From Asterias amurensis (lineage: Eukaryota; Echinodermata; Asteroidea; Forcipulatida; Asteriidae): a DNA stretch of 64,000 nucleotides. Numbering within the stretch: position 1 is the first letter of the stretch; every line of letters starts with the position of its first letter. The notes under the pieces are model-generated. The model was not told where the DNA came from, did no database searches, and worked only from the letters and a program-made list of their open reading frames with translations. The stretch is from contig NC_092650.1 of assembly GCF_032118995.1 (NCBI RefSeq), positions 26,529,501 through 26,593,500 of the forward strand. Reading direction: 5' to 3'. Of the stretch, positions 1-10,400 are shown piece after piece. Position numbers and translations under genes: made by a program.

Positions 1-423
1 AAAGTTACGGACCTCCGACAAAATCTTACGCTAGCGGAAGTTTTGACCAAGGACGTGGGCTACATCATCGTGTGAAAGGAACCCTTGTTTATTGAACGAT
101 GCCCATACAGCGCATGCTATTGTGGGTGCTATCTTGTCCAACTAAAGGTGATCAGGATTATCAATTCGTCATATCACTCTCATGTCACATGAGGGTTGGT
201 AGTTTTTTAACTTTGCAGTGGGAAAGCTCACAAAAACAGTCACACACGGTGATAACAATAAACAATACACCACGCTCGTAAATTTGGTACCAAGGGACCC
301 TGGCTTGTTGTCGGGGTTCGTTGTCGACTTGTTGTTGGCTTTTAGTAGGACCCGTAACAATAAGTTACAATAAGCGCTGTGTACAGTTCAGCAGTAACAC
401 TAACAAACTTTCACAAATTATCA
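1..423. other. Gene-free flank before foldback element
   Basis: No exon with coding character or paired splice sites is visible. Short open frames here are not recognisable. The last nine bases (415-423) are the left target-site duplication of the neighbouring foldback element. Confidence 0.5.
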
Positions 424-1849
424 TAGTTGCGATAACGTAACCCTCCTGCCGACACCGTAGCCGGAGGGTTACGAAGCTTCCGCAATGTGTGCAGGGCGAA
501 ATGGTTTTCACGTACAATTTTGACAACTAGTCAGCAGATTTGCTCAATTTTTACCACTTTTGAAAATCATGACACAAATTCTAGGAACACGAACTTGATC
601 CTCAATGTCTAATGAATCCTACAATACCACTCAAAACACCATTGAGGAAATAATTTGAAGAAAAAGAACAAAAATTTACCATATCCCAAAGCGAAAGAGT
701 ACAAAATGTTTGAAAATTCAAATCTGAGGGGGGCGGAGCTTCGGCTGTTTGTGCACGTCACAGACTCAGCGCTGTGTGTGGTGCATTCTGTATCCCTGCA
801 ACTGTGCAGCCGTAGTCTTGTACACACGGTGAGATGCGGAAATCAGAGAATCGGAGCGCCCGCTAACGTTCGATTATTAGGCCAAATAACAAAAAATACC
901 AGTTGATCGTCCGGATTTTTCAAAAAAGAGGAGGATGAGGGCCTTACTATTTACTATGTTTCTTCAAGATGGCCGCTAAGTATTTCAAATCAAACAGGCC
1001 ACCAATTCTTCAGTTTGAATCAACCGCAAACTTATTTATACCTATTAGCTGCATGAGGACCTGTGTTAACACTAACACTAACAGGGTCGGATAACACTAA
1101 AAAGATTTGCTGGTAGGCATTCACTAATATTTTTTTATGAAACAGATGGTTACAAGTGTTCTAGAGCATCAAGTTAGATTACTAGGCCAGTCCTTTTGAA
1201 AAGGTGGATTAAAAAAATAAATAAAAACTTTTTTTTTTATTTTTATCTTTTACAAAAATCGAAAAATAGTAAATAGTAAAAAAAAGGATGCAGCCCCAAA
1301 AAGGGATGCGGGCGAGGACGATCAACTGGTATTTGTTTTTATTTGGCCTTACAAGCGTGTACAGTTTTTGCCGTGCATAGATCAGAACGCTGGTTGTGTG
1401 TGACCGCGCGACACCAATGGTCTTGGAACCAAGACTATGGCTGCTCAGTTACCGGGATACACAATGCACCACACGCAGCGCTGAGTTGTTGACCCCGGTG
1501 ATGAGCGCACACACAGCCGAAGCTCCGCCCCCCTCAGATTCAAATTTTCAACCTGGGACATTTTTTACTCTTTCGCTCGGGGATCTGGTAAGTTTTTGTC
1601 TTTTTCCTTCAAATTATTTCCTCAATGGTGTTTTGAGTGATATTGTAGTAGGATTCATTATTAGACATTGAGGATCAAGTTTGTGTTCCTAGAATTTGTG
1701 TCATGATTTTCAAAAGTGGTAAAAATGGAGCAAATCTGCTGGCTAGCTGTCGAAATGTACGTTTTTAACCATTTCGCCCTGCACACATTGCGGAAGCTTC
1801 GTAACCCTCTGGCTACGCTGTCCGCAGGAGGGTTACGTTATTGCAACTA
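424..1849. mobile_element. 1.4-kb foldback transposon with 9-bp target-site duplication
   Basis: Two arms of roughly 500 bp (about 424-930 and about 1300-1849) are imperfect reverse complements around a 370-bp AT-rich centre. The outer ends read TAGTTGCGATAACGTAACCC on the left and the near-reverse complement on the right. The nine bases AAATTATCA occur directly outside both ends (415-423 and 1850-1858), which is a clean target-site duplication. Next to each end there is also a short hairpin (TAACCCTCC / GGAGGGTTA). No transposase frame survives, so it is non-autonomous. Long TIRs with a 9-bp duplication are typical of Mutator-like elements; 8-bp families (hAT, P) are possible if one base is coincidental. 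Family assignment is inference; the structure is seen directly. Confidence 0.85.
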
Positions 1850-1896
1850 AAATTATCAATAACTCTTCTTCCCGAATCCCTGGACTATTTTTTGGA

Positions 1897-2023
1897 AAAG
1901 TTTCCGTATGGCGCCACCACTTTTTCATTCGAAATAAAATAATATAGTATCTAATTTACCTGATTGATATATCCCTTTTTGTAAAAATGAGTGAAAAGGT
2001 GGTGGCGCCATACGGAAAGTTAT
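1897..2023. mobile_element. Palindromic MITE with GGCGCCACCAC arms
   Basis: Arms containing TTTCCGTATGGCGCCACCAC and its reverse complement flank an AT-rich centre of about 60 bp. The element lies 40 bp from the large foldback. No coding capacity. Probably a short non-autonomous DNA transposon. Confidence 0.7.
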
Positions 2024-2069
2024 CCCTATTTTTTTAATTTATTACATATTCGCTCCATGTGGCCATGGT

Positions 2070-2225
2070 CTGTTGTCTCACTGTCACTGTGTCAGTGTCA
2101 GTGTTGTCAGTATCATGTCTGTGTCACTTAGTGACTGAGTCACTGCCCTGTTCTGTTGTTGTCAGTTCCCTAATTTCAGTCACTGACACTGACTTCAGAC
2201 ATGTCATTATTGTCAGACAGCAGTA
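2070..2225. repeat. GTCACTG/CAGTGAC-rich simple sequence
   Basis: Short units such as GTCACTGT, GTCAGTGT and TCACTGACACTG recur irregularly, forming a degenerate low-complexity stretch upstream of RBFA. No coding feature is supported. Confidence 0.5.
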
Positions 2226-2489
2226 CATGTTGTGCACTGCGTGTCTGCATGCCATCTTCCCCTCGGTCAATGTCGGTCGATGCACTCATGACACTCCGGT
2301 CGTCTGAACTCAGTCTGTGCTGAGAGTGGTGGGATGAGCATTAATGATTAGATGTAGACTAAAAAACAACAAATCCTTTCCAATTAATATGGCGAACAAA
2401 ATGCAACAACTGTTATGTAAATAAGTTCTTGACATACCTGCGTTTCCTGATAAAATTCCACCGACACATTCTCGTTATTGCCCCAGCGA

Positions 2490-2560
2490 GTCGCCATTTT
2501 TCTTGTATGAAAGCGCGCCCTCAAGCGAGAAAACGAGGCCATTTTAAACATGGCGGCCTC
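2490..2560 (+). promoter_or_regulatory. Candidate RBFA core promoter with YY1-like site at the start codon
   Basis: The RBFA ATG lies inside AAACATGGCGGCC, which fits the YY1 consensus (AANATGGCGG). A second GCCATTTT core on the opposite strand lies at about 2491-2500 and another at 2538-2545. YY1 sites overlapping the translation start are common in nuclear genes for ribosomal and mitochondrial proteins. No TATA box is evident. The transcription start is inferred only to be near here. Confidence 0.35.
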
Positions 2561-2740
2561 CATGAACTCACTTGTACGTCGAATTATGTGCAAGAAATTC
2601 TATAATATTTCGACATCCAGTGGCCCTACGTGTTATTCATATATGCAAGGGAGTAGTTATCATAGCTCACCAAGTCTGTGTAAATATTCTAACACTAGAA
2701 ACAACGTAAGGAAGCTAGAAAAGATGCTTATTCAGAAAAA
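2550..2740 (+). CDS. RBFA: RBFA exon 1 (residues 1-63)
   Basis: Begins at the ATG in the YY1-like site and ends at the donor AAAAA|GTAAGT, leaving two bases in phase. Encodes the presumptive mitochondrial presequence and a basic linker. Confidence 0.85.
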
Positions 2741-5700
2741 GTAAGTTCCTCTGCGGTCCGTCCGTTATGTGGTTTTGTTGTCGTTGCATTGCTATTAATG
2801 ATGCTATCCACGCCCCCTCCTCACACAGTCCAGTGCACACCATCTGACCATCATGACGCGTTGGTCCACAATTTACACATAATAAAACCAAAAGGGTTCT
2901 GAGAAATATGTCTGAACTTCTTAACCTTTTCCTGTCTAACTGATAACTCTAAAATACTTGTGTTCAACAAAGTTGTTTCTCTCACACAACGTTATGTTCT
3001 CTTTTGTTTTTTCAGGAAAAAATTCTACTATGATCCAATGAATGTTTCACAGCTTGGAAAATTGGTAAGCTCGAAGTCAAACCTGGAGTAAATTTAGTCA
3101 AATTAATCAAATTTCTGAGAAAAAAGGAAGGCCTACTATTACTAACTTTAGTTGGAACAAGACACTAAAATGGTTCACAGTCATATTTCTGTCATTGATA
3201 TTACTTTTAACGTTTTTGACCCATTTTGTATGCATTTATATTAAATATAAGTGCATAAAAATGGGTCAAAAACCTGAAAAGTAATATTGACAGAAATATG
3301 ATTGTGAAACATTTTTAGTGTCATGTCCCACTTTTTTTTAAGTGAACCTTTCAGCTACTGCTGCTGGTCACTTAATTTGTGAATACAAGTAAAGTAAATA
3401 AATAAATAATTAAAATAAATGTTGAATTGAAATCCTTCCTAGGCAACTGGAGTAAGCGGAGGCAAGACCAAGGTGCAGCGGGAGGATAGCATCCGTCTTC
3501 GAACCTACAACAAGATTCTTTTTGATAATCTGAGGGACATGATGACTACAAACCTTGTCAGTGATGAACTGGAAGAACTTCAAGTCTCTTTAATAAGGGT
3601 AGCTATGTGTACTGTATGTGATGTTAATAATAATAATAATTTGGGGGTCTAATCGTCCTTACTCGCAGCTAGAGCTCAGTTGCGAAGGACGCGGCTACAA
3701 CGTGTTCGAGAAGCAGGCATGCAAGGGGCGCATTCAGCTGCCAGCCACATCAACCCATTATGACCACGAAGCACAGCCAAGATTAAAAGTGTTTGATTTT
3801 TTCCTGAGGGAGGAAAACCGGATAGTCTGGAAAACCCTCGTGGCACAGCAGAGAACCAACGCACAACTCAACTCACATATGGCCCCGACCGGGAATCGGG
3901 GTCACCTTGGTGAGAGGCGAGCACTTTACGCACAAGCCAACCGTGCCACCCAAAGTATATCTGTGTATTGAGTGAGGCATACAGTAGGTAAAAGAATCGG
4001 GATCATGATTATCAAAATAAGAAGAGAAGATGATGAAGGAATTTCAGTTTTAGATGTGGGAGGAAAACCCCAGAGAATTATTCCAGGGAAAACCCACGCA
4101 GTAAAGTATTAGGGACTGAAAACCCAATCCACATTGTGCCCTCGGTGGGATTTGAACCGGGGTCCCAGAGGTGGAAGGCGAGGCAAGACACCACTACACT
4201 AGCCCTAGTCTGTGTTTGTTTTGAAATGTCTTCATCTGTAAAAATTTGTTTGGAGAAAAGCATTCTTAATTTAGTAAAAAAAATCAGGTGATGCAGCTCC
4301 AAGGAGTGTTGGCAGAATACTCAATCAGTTGTTGGTAGCTCATGGAGACCACGGACAAAACAAAAAAGGGAAAACAAAAGGTCTCTATTGGGTGCTCCAC
4401 AAGGAAGTTGTGTACAAAGTCTATGGGAAACTGTTAAAGGAACACATTGCCGTAAAAATTGGTTGAAGTGTCTCCAAATGTTCGCAAAGCACAACATGCA
4501 ATGGAGTATCACAGTTTAATTGGTTAAGAAACATTCCACTGGACTTTGGAATCGCAATAGTTTCTACATACATTCATTTCCCTTGCTTACAATAGGTACA
4601 AGTCTCTGGTGATATGAGCGCATGCCGAGTGTTCTGGATGGCAACCGGCTCAGTGGAAGAAGACGATAGAATTGAAGAAATTCTCAACCGATACAGAGGT
4701 CCACTCAGGTATGCATACTAACTAGTTCATTGAGAACCTTATTGGTAAATACATGCATAGAACTATAAGGTTGTTATACACTCAGAAAAAAATGGTTCTC
4801 TGAGTTCTCAAAGAGCCTCAAAGTTGAAGGAACACATTGCCTTGGATCAGTCGAGTTGGTCTTTGAAATGTTGAAAAGCGTTTGTAATCATTTGTTATAA
4901 AATGCATATGATTAGAAAGATATTTTAAAAGTATTTTTAAATGATCTACACAAGTATCACTCGAAATTGCGTGGTTTTACTTTTACCTTGTCGACTAACA
5001 TGGTTGGCCATTTTTGTGACTCGCATAAATGGCTGACTAACCATTGCATTTTATAACTAACGATTACGAACGCTTTTCAAAGACAAACTCGACTGATCCA
5101 AGGCAACATGTTCCTTTAACCCACTACATGTATACCCAATAGCCATATAATGTAAGTTCCATGCAACCACTTCCTTATTTACCCCAATAACTGTTGTAGC
5201 TCTTCAATAAAACATGAAGGGTTTCTTTCTTCAGACCAAGGGTAGACAACAACTCTGTTTTTCTATCGTTTCGGTTTGTAAATACCTTTACTAAAATCAA
5301 AATCATCTTGAGGTTATGCTTTTCAAGAGTTGATTGTGAAGTCTCAAATCTAATTTCTGCTTTCTGCTTTGGACAGTCCTTTCAATTTTATTGGAACAAG
5401 AGAGTTGACTGTCGCTCAAAGGTAATTTCTTCCCTTTTTATCTTTTTATTACAGGAGAGCCTTAATCTCCCATCGAGTTTTAGGAAAAATTCCTCCGATC
5501 TTCTTCATGAAAGACAAAGTGAGTGCAAACATCTCACAGGTAGAGAGACTTCTCTCAATCGCGGATTTTGGACCCAAGGAGGAGCTGCCGGAAGCAAAAC
5601 ATCTTGAAGAGGAAGCTGAGGAGATACTCGAACCTGTTGGGAAGATGGAATTTATCAAGAAATTTGAGAGGACTTCTAAAGAAGATGACGGTGGGATAGC

Positions 5701-6034
5701 TCAGCCGAGCTTGTTCGGTATCGACCATGCCGCACTGAACCAAATGATTCGGACACAAAATAAGAAAATTGAGGGCGAGGACGCCCCATTGACAGGACTG
5801 GAAGAAGATGCTGTTGACATCGATAAGAAGTTTGCACAATTCCGAGCATTCATGAAGAAAAGAAAACTGAGCAAAGCCGAAAGGAAACAAGCAGCTTTCT
5901 ACATGGGAGAGTTGGATTCGTACAAATCAAATCGGCTTAGGAATCTTAGAGATGATGTACAAGATGAAGAAACATCAGAAGTAAACATTGAAGATCTCGA
6001 CTCTGATGATTATGAGGAATACAAGGACAAGTAA
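2550..6034 (+). CDS. RBFA: Mitochondrial ribosome-binding factor A, five exons, 362 aa
   Basis: RBFA binds the immature mitochondrial small ribosomal subunit and assists maturation of its 12S rRNA. Exons join in phase at 2550-2740, 3016-3064, 3443-3598, 4596-4708 and 5455-6034, all GT/AG. The N-terminus (MAASMNSLVRRIMCKKFYN) is basic and Ser/Arg-rich, as for a mitochondrial presequence. The RbfA KH-like domain covers about residues 85-210, including SGDMSACRVFWMATGS, RVLGKIPPIFFMKDK and LLSIADFGP. After it comes SLFGIDHAALNQMI (about 256-269), matching the metazoan-specific motif SLCGIDHEALNKQI of human RBFA as I remember it. The C-terminal tail is acidic. Human RBFA is about 343 aa. The start is the first ATG and sits in a YY1-like context. 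Introns carry MITEs and SINEs. No feature suggests a broken gene. Confidence 0.94.
3016..3064 (+). CDS. RBFA: RBFA exon 2 (residues 64-80)
   Basis: A 49-base exon between acceptor TTTTTTCAG and donor TTG|GTAAGC. It encodes KKFYYDPMNVSQLGKL, resembling the linker ahead of the domain in vertebrate RBFA, and restores phase 0. Confidence 0.85.
3153..3331. mobile_element. Foldback MITE in RBFA intron 2
   Basis: Arms beginning GACACTAAAAT and ending with its complement ATTTTTAGTGTC pair across the element, including TTTTTGACCCATTTT and AAAATGGGTCAAAAA near the centre. It is almost a full palindrome with no coding capacity. Confidence 0.7.
3443..3598 (+). CDS. RBFA: RBFA exon 3 (residues 81-132)
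   Basis: Runs from acceptor CCTTCCTAG to donor AGG|GTAGCT, 52 codons. Encodes the first part of the RbfA domain, with REDSIRLRTYNKILFDNLRD and the helix that precedes the SACR strand. Confidence 0.88.
3626..3960 (-). mobile_element. tRNA-derived SINE with (ATT)n tail in RBFA intron 3
   Basis: Read on the minus strand, an A-box-like segment (TTGGCTTGTGCGTAAAGTGC) and a B-box-like GATTCCCGGTCGGGG are followed by a body of about 250 bp ending in a short (ATT)n tail at 3626-3640. A 117-codon plus-strand frame spans it, but it is the complement of the SINE and not a gene. Confidence 0.6.
4033..4215 (-). mobile_element. tRNA-derived SINE, copy 1 of family G
   Basis: On the minus strand a B-box-like GGTTCAAATCCCACC is followed by a body containing TGGGTTTTCCCTGG and CTGGGGTTTTCCTCCCACAT. 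Related copies lie at 7921-8035 and 11912-12060, all in this orientation. Confidence 0.6.
4596..4708 (+). CDS. RBFA: RBFA exon 4 (residues 133-169)
   Basis: Acceptor ACAATAG, donor CTCAG|GTATGC, leaving two bases. Encodes VQVSGDMSACRVFWMATG, the most conserved strand of the KH-like RbfA fold, and the following helix. Confidence 0.92.
4825..5119. mobile_element. Foldback element, family B copy 1
   Basis: Starts AAGGAACACATTGCCTTGG and ends with the near-reverse complement CCAAGGCAACATGTTCCTTT. The interior pairs too (TTGTCGACTAACATGG). Lies in RBFA intron 4. Other copies: 13381-13734, 31865-32240, 36895-37261, 45350-45742. Confidence 0.75.
5455..6034 (+). CDS. RBFA: RBFA exon 5 (residues 170-362, stop TAA)
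   Basis: Acceptor TTTTTATTACAG; stop at 6032-6034. Encodes the end of the RbfA domain (GKIPPIFFMKDK, SIADFGP), the GIDHAALNQMI motif and an acidic tail. An ATG at 5507 opens a 175-codon frame within the exon, but it is an internal methionine (residue 188), not the start. Confidence 0.93.
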
Positions 6035-6156
6035 ACAAATATATAGATCAATAGAGACAAAACTGACTTCACTTGTTTTTAATTGCAAAGAATTGTGTCA
6101 TACAATTACAGTTAGTCACTTTCTATTTACAGCCTTTATGGTAATAATAGGTTTTA

Positions 6157-6404
6157 TAAAGGCAGTGGACACTTTTACTCACCATAATTACTAGCATAAA
6201 AACTTACTTGGTAACAAGTAATGGGGAGGTTGATATTCTCAAACATTGTGAGAAACGGCTCCCTCTGAAGTGACGTAGTTTTTGAGAAAGAAGTAATCTT
6301 CCACGAATTTTATTTCGACCTCAGATTTGTTGTTCAAAGCATATGTGGAGATACACCATGTGAGAAGACTGGTCTTTGACAATTACCAATAGTGTCCAGT
6401 GTAG
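6157..6404 (+). mobile_element. Family A element, internally deleted
   Basis: Begins TAAAGGCAGTGGACACT and ends GACAATTACCAATAGTGTCCA. Shorter than the usual 390 bp because part of the second half is missing. It lies about 120 bp past the RBFA stop, so it may be in the 3' UTR. Confidence 0.75.
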
Positions 6405-6596
6405 ACTAATGGTTTACAGGCTTTCTGCTCAGAGGTTCATGACATTTACTAATAGGGTGGAGTACTAGGGCCCAATTTCAGCTAAATGTTGTGGGTTCAA
6501 ATCCCACCCAAGTAATATTGTTGCAGAGATGGGACCCTACTTCATGGCTGAATTTACTCAAGCAATCAATTTGTAAACTAGATCCGTTTTGGTGGT

Positions 6597-6734
6597 TTTT
6601 TTTTTTAGGTTTCGAAATCTAGCATCTGAAAGCACACAACTTCGTGTGACAATGGTGTTTTTTCTTTCCTTATTATCTCAAAACTTTGATGACCAACTGA
6701 GCTCAAAATTACCAATTGTATCCACTGTCTTTAA
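6597..6734 (+). mobile_element. Family A fragment (second half)
   Basis: Contains GCATCTGAAAGCACACAACTT, the TTTTTTCTTTC run and the end ATCCACTGTCTTTAA, but lacks the first half of the element. Between the RBFA and CENP-T genes. Confidence 0.6.
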
Positions 6735-6977
6735 AACAAGCACTGCGAGTAACGGTCTACTCAGCAGCAAAAAAAATAAATAGCATGACAACTACGCAGC
6801 CTAGTAGATACACCATGGTGTTATCGCAAACCTATGTACATTAAAACAAATTTCTTAAGAATTTCCCGTTTCAGTCTGTGTGTTTTTTTAAACTGCAACC
6901 AGCAACCATATGGAGAGAGTCAATTATCCACAAACTTTGTTTTCAGTTTATAATTTACATTTTTATACATGGTTTTG

Positions 6978-6983
6978 TTTATT
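6978..6983 (-). terminator. Possible CENP-T polyadenylation signal AATAAA
   Basis: TTTATT on the plus strand gives AATAAA about 300 bases past the CENP-T stop, beyond the two extra copies of the terminal exon. A G-run lies just upstream in the transcript. Position only; no transcript evidence. Confidence 0.35.
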
Positions 6984-7002
6984 CCGAGGGGGGGGGGGGG
7001 GG

Positions 7003-7284
7003 GCGCAGTGGTTTGGCTTGTTCCCAGCTGTAGCAACTGGTATCAGCTCCTTTCTGTATTCCAGGGGTATGTACTTCTCAATCAGTGCATAGTACATGTA
7101 TTTATCCATGTGTTCTCCTTTGGGGAGGAGGGGGTCCACACTCAATGGTTTAGCTTAGGTGTAACCTTGTTCCCAGCTACAGCAATTGGTATCAGCTATT
7201 TTCTGTATTCCAGGGGTAGGTACTTCTCAACCAGTGCATAGTATTTATCCATGTGTTCTCCTTTGGGAAGGAGGGGGTCCACAC
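7003..7284 (-). repeat. Two partial tandem copies of the CENP-T terminal exon
   Basis: The segment containing TCTGTATTCCAGGGG occurs at 7053, 7202 and 7345, spacings of 149 and 143. The third is the true exon; the two lower-numbered copies lie in the 3' flank. Translated on the minus strand, the copy nearest 7053 still reads ALIEKYIPLEYRKELIPVAT, but both lack the exon's splice acceptor and first codons. They are therefore duplicated, probably untranslated, exon fragments within the likely 3' UTR. Confidence 0.8.
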
Positions 7285-7414
7285 TCAATGGTTTGGTTTT
7301 GGTGTAACCTTGTTCCCAGCTGTGGCCATTGGTATCAGCTCTTTTCTGTATTCCAGGGGCAGGTACTTCTCAATCAGTGCATACAGTGATTGCTGATCCT
7401 GGACAAGGCCTTGT
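7285..7414 (-). CDS. CENPT: CENP-T exon 9, C-terminus (residues 673-715, stop TGA)
   Basis: Acceptor TTCTCAACCTCTAG; stop at 7287-7285. Encodes RQGLVQDQQSLYALIEKYLP then LEYRKELIPMATAGNK. This is the copy with an intact acceptor; two partial copies follow downstream. Confidence 0.9.
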
Positions 7415-10400
7415 CTAGAGGTTGAGAAAATACACAATACCAGGAATCAAGACAAATCATTGCAAACAAACAGATTGTGAAATGCAAAGAGCACCTTTGG
7501 TTTTGCGAACCAATTGATTGTTTCAATCCTACATACATTGTAAATGAATAAAGTAAACTAACCTGTAAACATTTCATTTTGAAAGGTTGTAGAGTTTTTG
7601 AGATATCACCAAAAAAATTAGAGCTTTATGTCCACGCAGGAAGAATCACTAGCTGGAATACACAATCCAATAGACCTTATGCATTGACGTCATCCAGCGG
7701 CCATCTTAGTGGAAAACACGGTGATGAAACAATCAAAACGCACAGATTTGTACGCGCGGTGCACAGTATTGGCCAATGAACAACCTCCTTTTGACCTCTG
7801 GGTGAGGGCGCCCTACTGAAATGACGTCATGTGTATAAGGTCTATAGTTTCCTATTTTTTTATATTTGTATTCTGGTTGTGAAGACAAGGTTTCTCAGTC
7901 TTGAAATTTGTTGTTTTTACATGTTGAGGGAAAGCCTCGGAGAACTATTCCCAGCGAAAACCCACACAAGAATGTTGGGATTGAAAATCCAAACTAGTTA
8001 CCCAAACTGGGGTCCTAGAGGTGGAAGGTGAGCACAGATACAGGCATGGTTTTTGGTTCCTGGTTGTGGCTGCTTAATGCGCCGTAGCACCTTGTAAAAT
8101 ATCCTTATAAGTTGCTAAATAATGGGGTCTCAGAATACATCACTGCAATAACCTACCTTTCTGAAAGTTTGTACATACTCAGCGCCTTGAGTACCTTGTT
8201 TGGTGCTCTGTATAAGACTTTGATACTATTATTCTTATTATTAGAACCAGGGCTGACTAACGTGTACACAATGGTGTAGGCTCTAATAGACTTTGAAGGC
8301 TATTAATCAAAAAATTTCAGATTTTTCCCAAGGACAACAAACAAATCGAAATTCAGACTAAAGTAGAAAGAGTATCATGCCTGCAGATACCATTTCAACC
8401 ACCCAACCCCCGAAAAACTGAAAATGTCTACCTTCTCATAAGCAATTCCACATCGCCTTGTTCGATGGTTTGTCTCCGTGCATGGTGGCTGTAAGCTGTC
8501 AGATCATTAGAAAGCCGCTTGAAGAATGCCTCAGCCCTATACAAAGTGTAAGTCAACAACTTTCTTTAATAAAACCAAATTGAATATTTTATTTTATTTC
8601 CCAGGAACTTTTCTGCAGAATCAGGGAGAGTTGAGCATTGAGCATTTTTTATTTTAGCTCCTTAGTAAAAATAGCAGATATTTCAAGGCAAGCAGGGCTC
8701 AAATTTGGCGAATTTGAGCTTGTGGGCCTACAAACCTTTTACAGGATCACAATTGAATAGTTTCTTTTATTTCCCAGGAACTTTTCTGCAGAATCAGGGA
8801 GAGTTGAGCATTGAGCATTTTTTATTTTAGCTCCTTAGTAAAAATAGCTGATATTTCAAGGCAAGCAGGGCTCAAATTTGGCGAATTTGAGCTTGTGACC
8901 AACAAACCTTTTACCGGATCAGAATTTATTTAACACGACCAGAATATAAGCGAGAAATAAATTTCCCAAAACTTTGTTTCATGTAAACGGTTTCCATTTT
9001 AAACAATCACTGAAAGAAGATTATATCTAATTTGTCTTTTGGGTAAGTATACTTTGATGCTTGTAACAGAATCCAAAGGTTTTACCGAACTCAAAGTCAA
9101 CATTTGAACATAAATTAAAGCCAGTGGACACTATTGGTAATTGTGAAAGACCAGTCTTCTCACTTGGTGTATCTCAACATGTGCATAAAATAACAAACCT
9201 GTGAAAATTTGAGCTCAATTGGTCGTCGAATTTGCGAGATAATAATGAAAGAAAAAACACCCTTGTCACACGAAGCTGTGTGCTTTCTGATGCTTGATTT
9301 TGAGACCTCAAATTCTAAACTTGAGGTCTCGAAATCAAATTTGTGGAAAGTTACTTCTTTCTCGAAAACTATGTCACTTCAGAGGGAGCTGTTTCTCACA
9401 ATGTTTTATACCATCACCCTCTCCACATTACTTGTAATCAAGAAAAGTTTTATGATAATTATTTTGAGTAATTACCAATAGTGTCCACTGCCTCTAAATA
9501 TATTACACTGGAATTATTTCCATTCAATTGAAAAAATACAAGACCGCTGGACTTGTTTGGTCTCAAGTATACTGACCCAGGGCTATGCAATCACCGGTCT
9601 TGGGCCTGTAGTCAAGTGTGACATTCAAGCCATGAAAACAGACCAAGAAAGAAATCTTACCCTTTTTCTGCGGCTGCCAGCGCATCCTTGGACAGTCTAG
9701 CCTTAGAGAAGTGCGTTAGGATACTCTTGGTGAGACTGGAGGGTAGGCAGGGACCATCTTTCTTGGGGACTGGGGGCTTTCTTGTAGGGGCAGGTTTCTG
9801 GACACCTGAAGCGGATGCCTGTGGCCTGAAAACATAATACATTTATCATTGGTTATATTTATGAATTTCTCATTCTGAAACCATCTGTATGTACAAATAT
9901 AAGTAGCGAAACATTTCTCTTTTAATCAGTCATGGACTAGCCATTAAGAGCATCGGATTGAAACTCTGAAATTTCTGATCAGCAGAGTGTGGGTTCAAGT
10001 CCCAGTCGTGGCACTCGTGTCCTTATGTCGCTGGTCCCCTTTGTTGTGTAACGCACATAACAGAACCCAGTGCACTTTTTTGAAAAGAGAATGGGGTCAC
10101 CATGGTGTTCCTGGTTTGATTGGCAGCATGTTGCGCCACAGCACTTCGAAACCATTACATGGTGCTATTTAAAAGGAGTCCCACATACCTTGCAGGAAAA
10201 TATTGTATTTTAAAGCTCCTCTAGCATCACTGAGTGACAAAAATTTGCGCTAAATAAGAAGCCTCTATTATTATTCATAATGATCTTCAGCATAAAGTCA
10301 TCAAACGGATTTGCTGGGCTGCTGCGCACTTGTCACCAACCTGTTAGCTGCTTGCTGGCGTGCAGGTGCAGGCGTCTTCTTCAATAATGGCGTTGGGCGT

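Noticed and set aside
3618..3971. 117-codon plus-strand frame in RBFA intron 3
   Set aside because: It coincides with a minus-strand tRNA-derived SINE with an (ATT)n tail.
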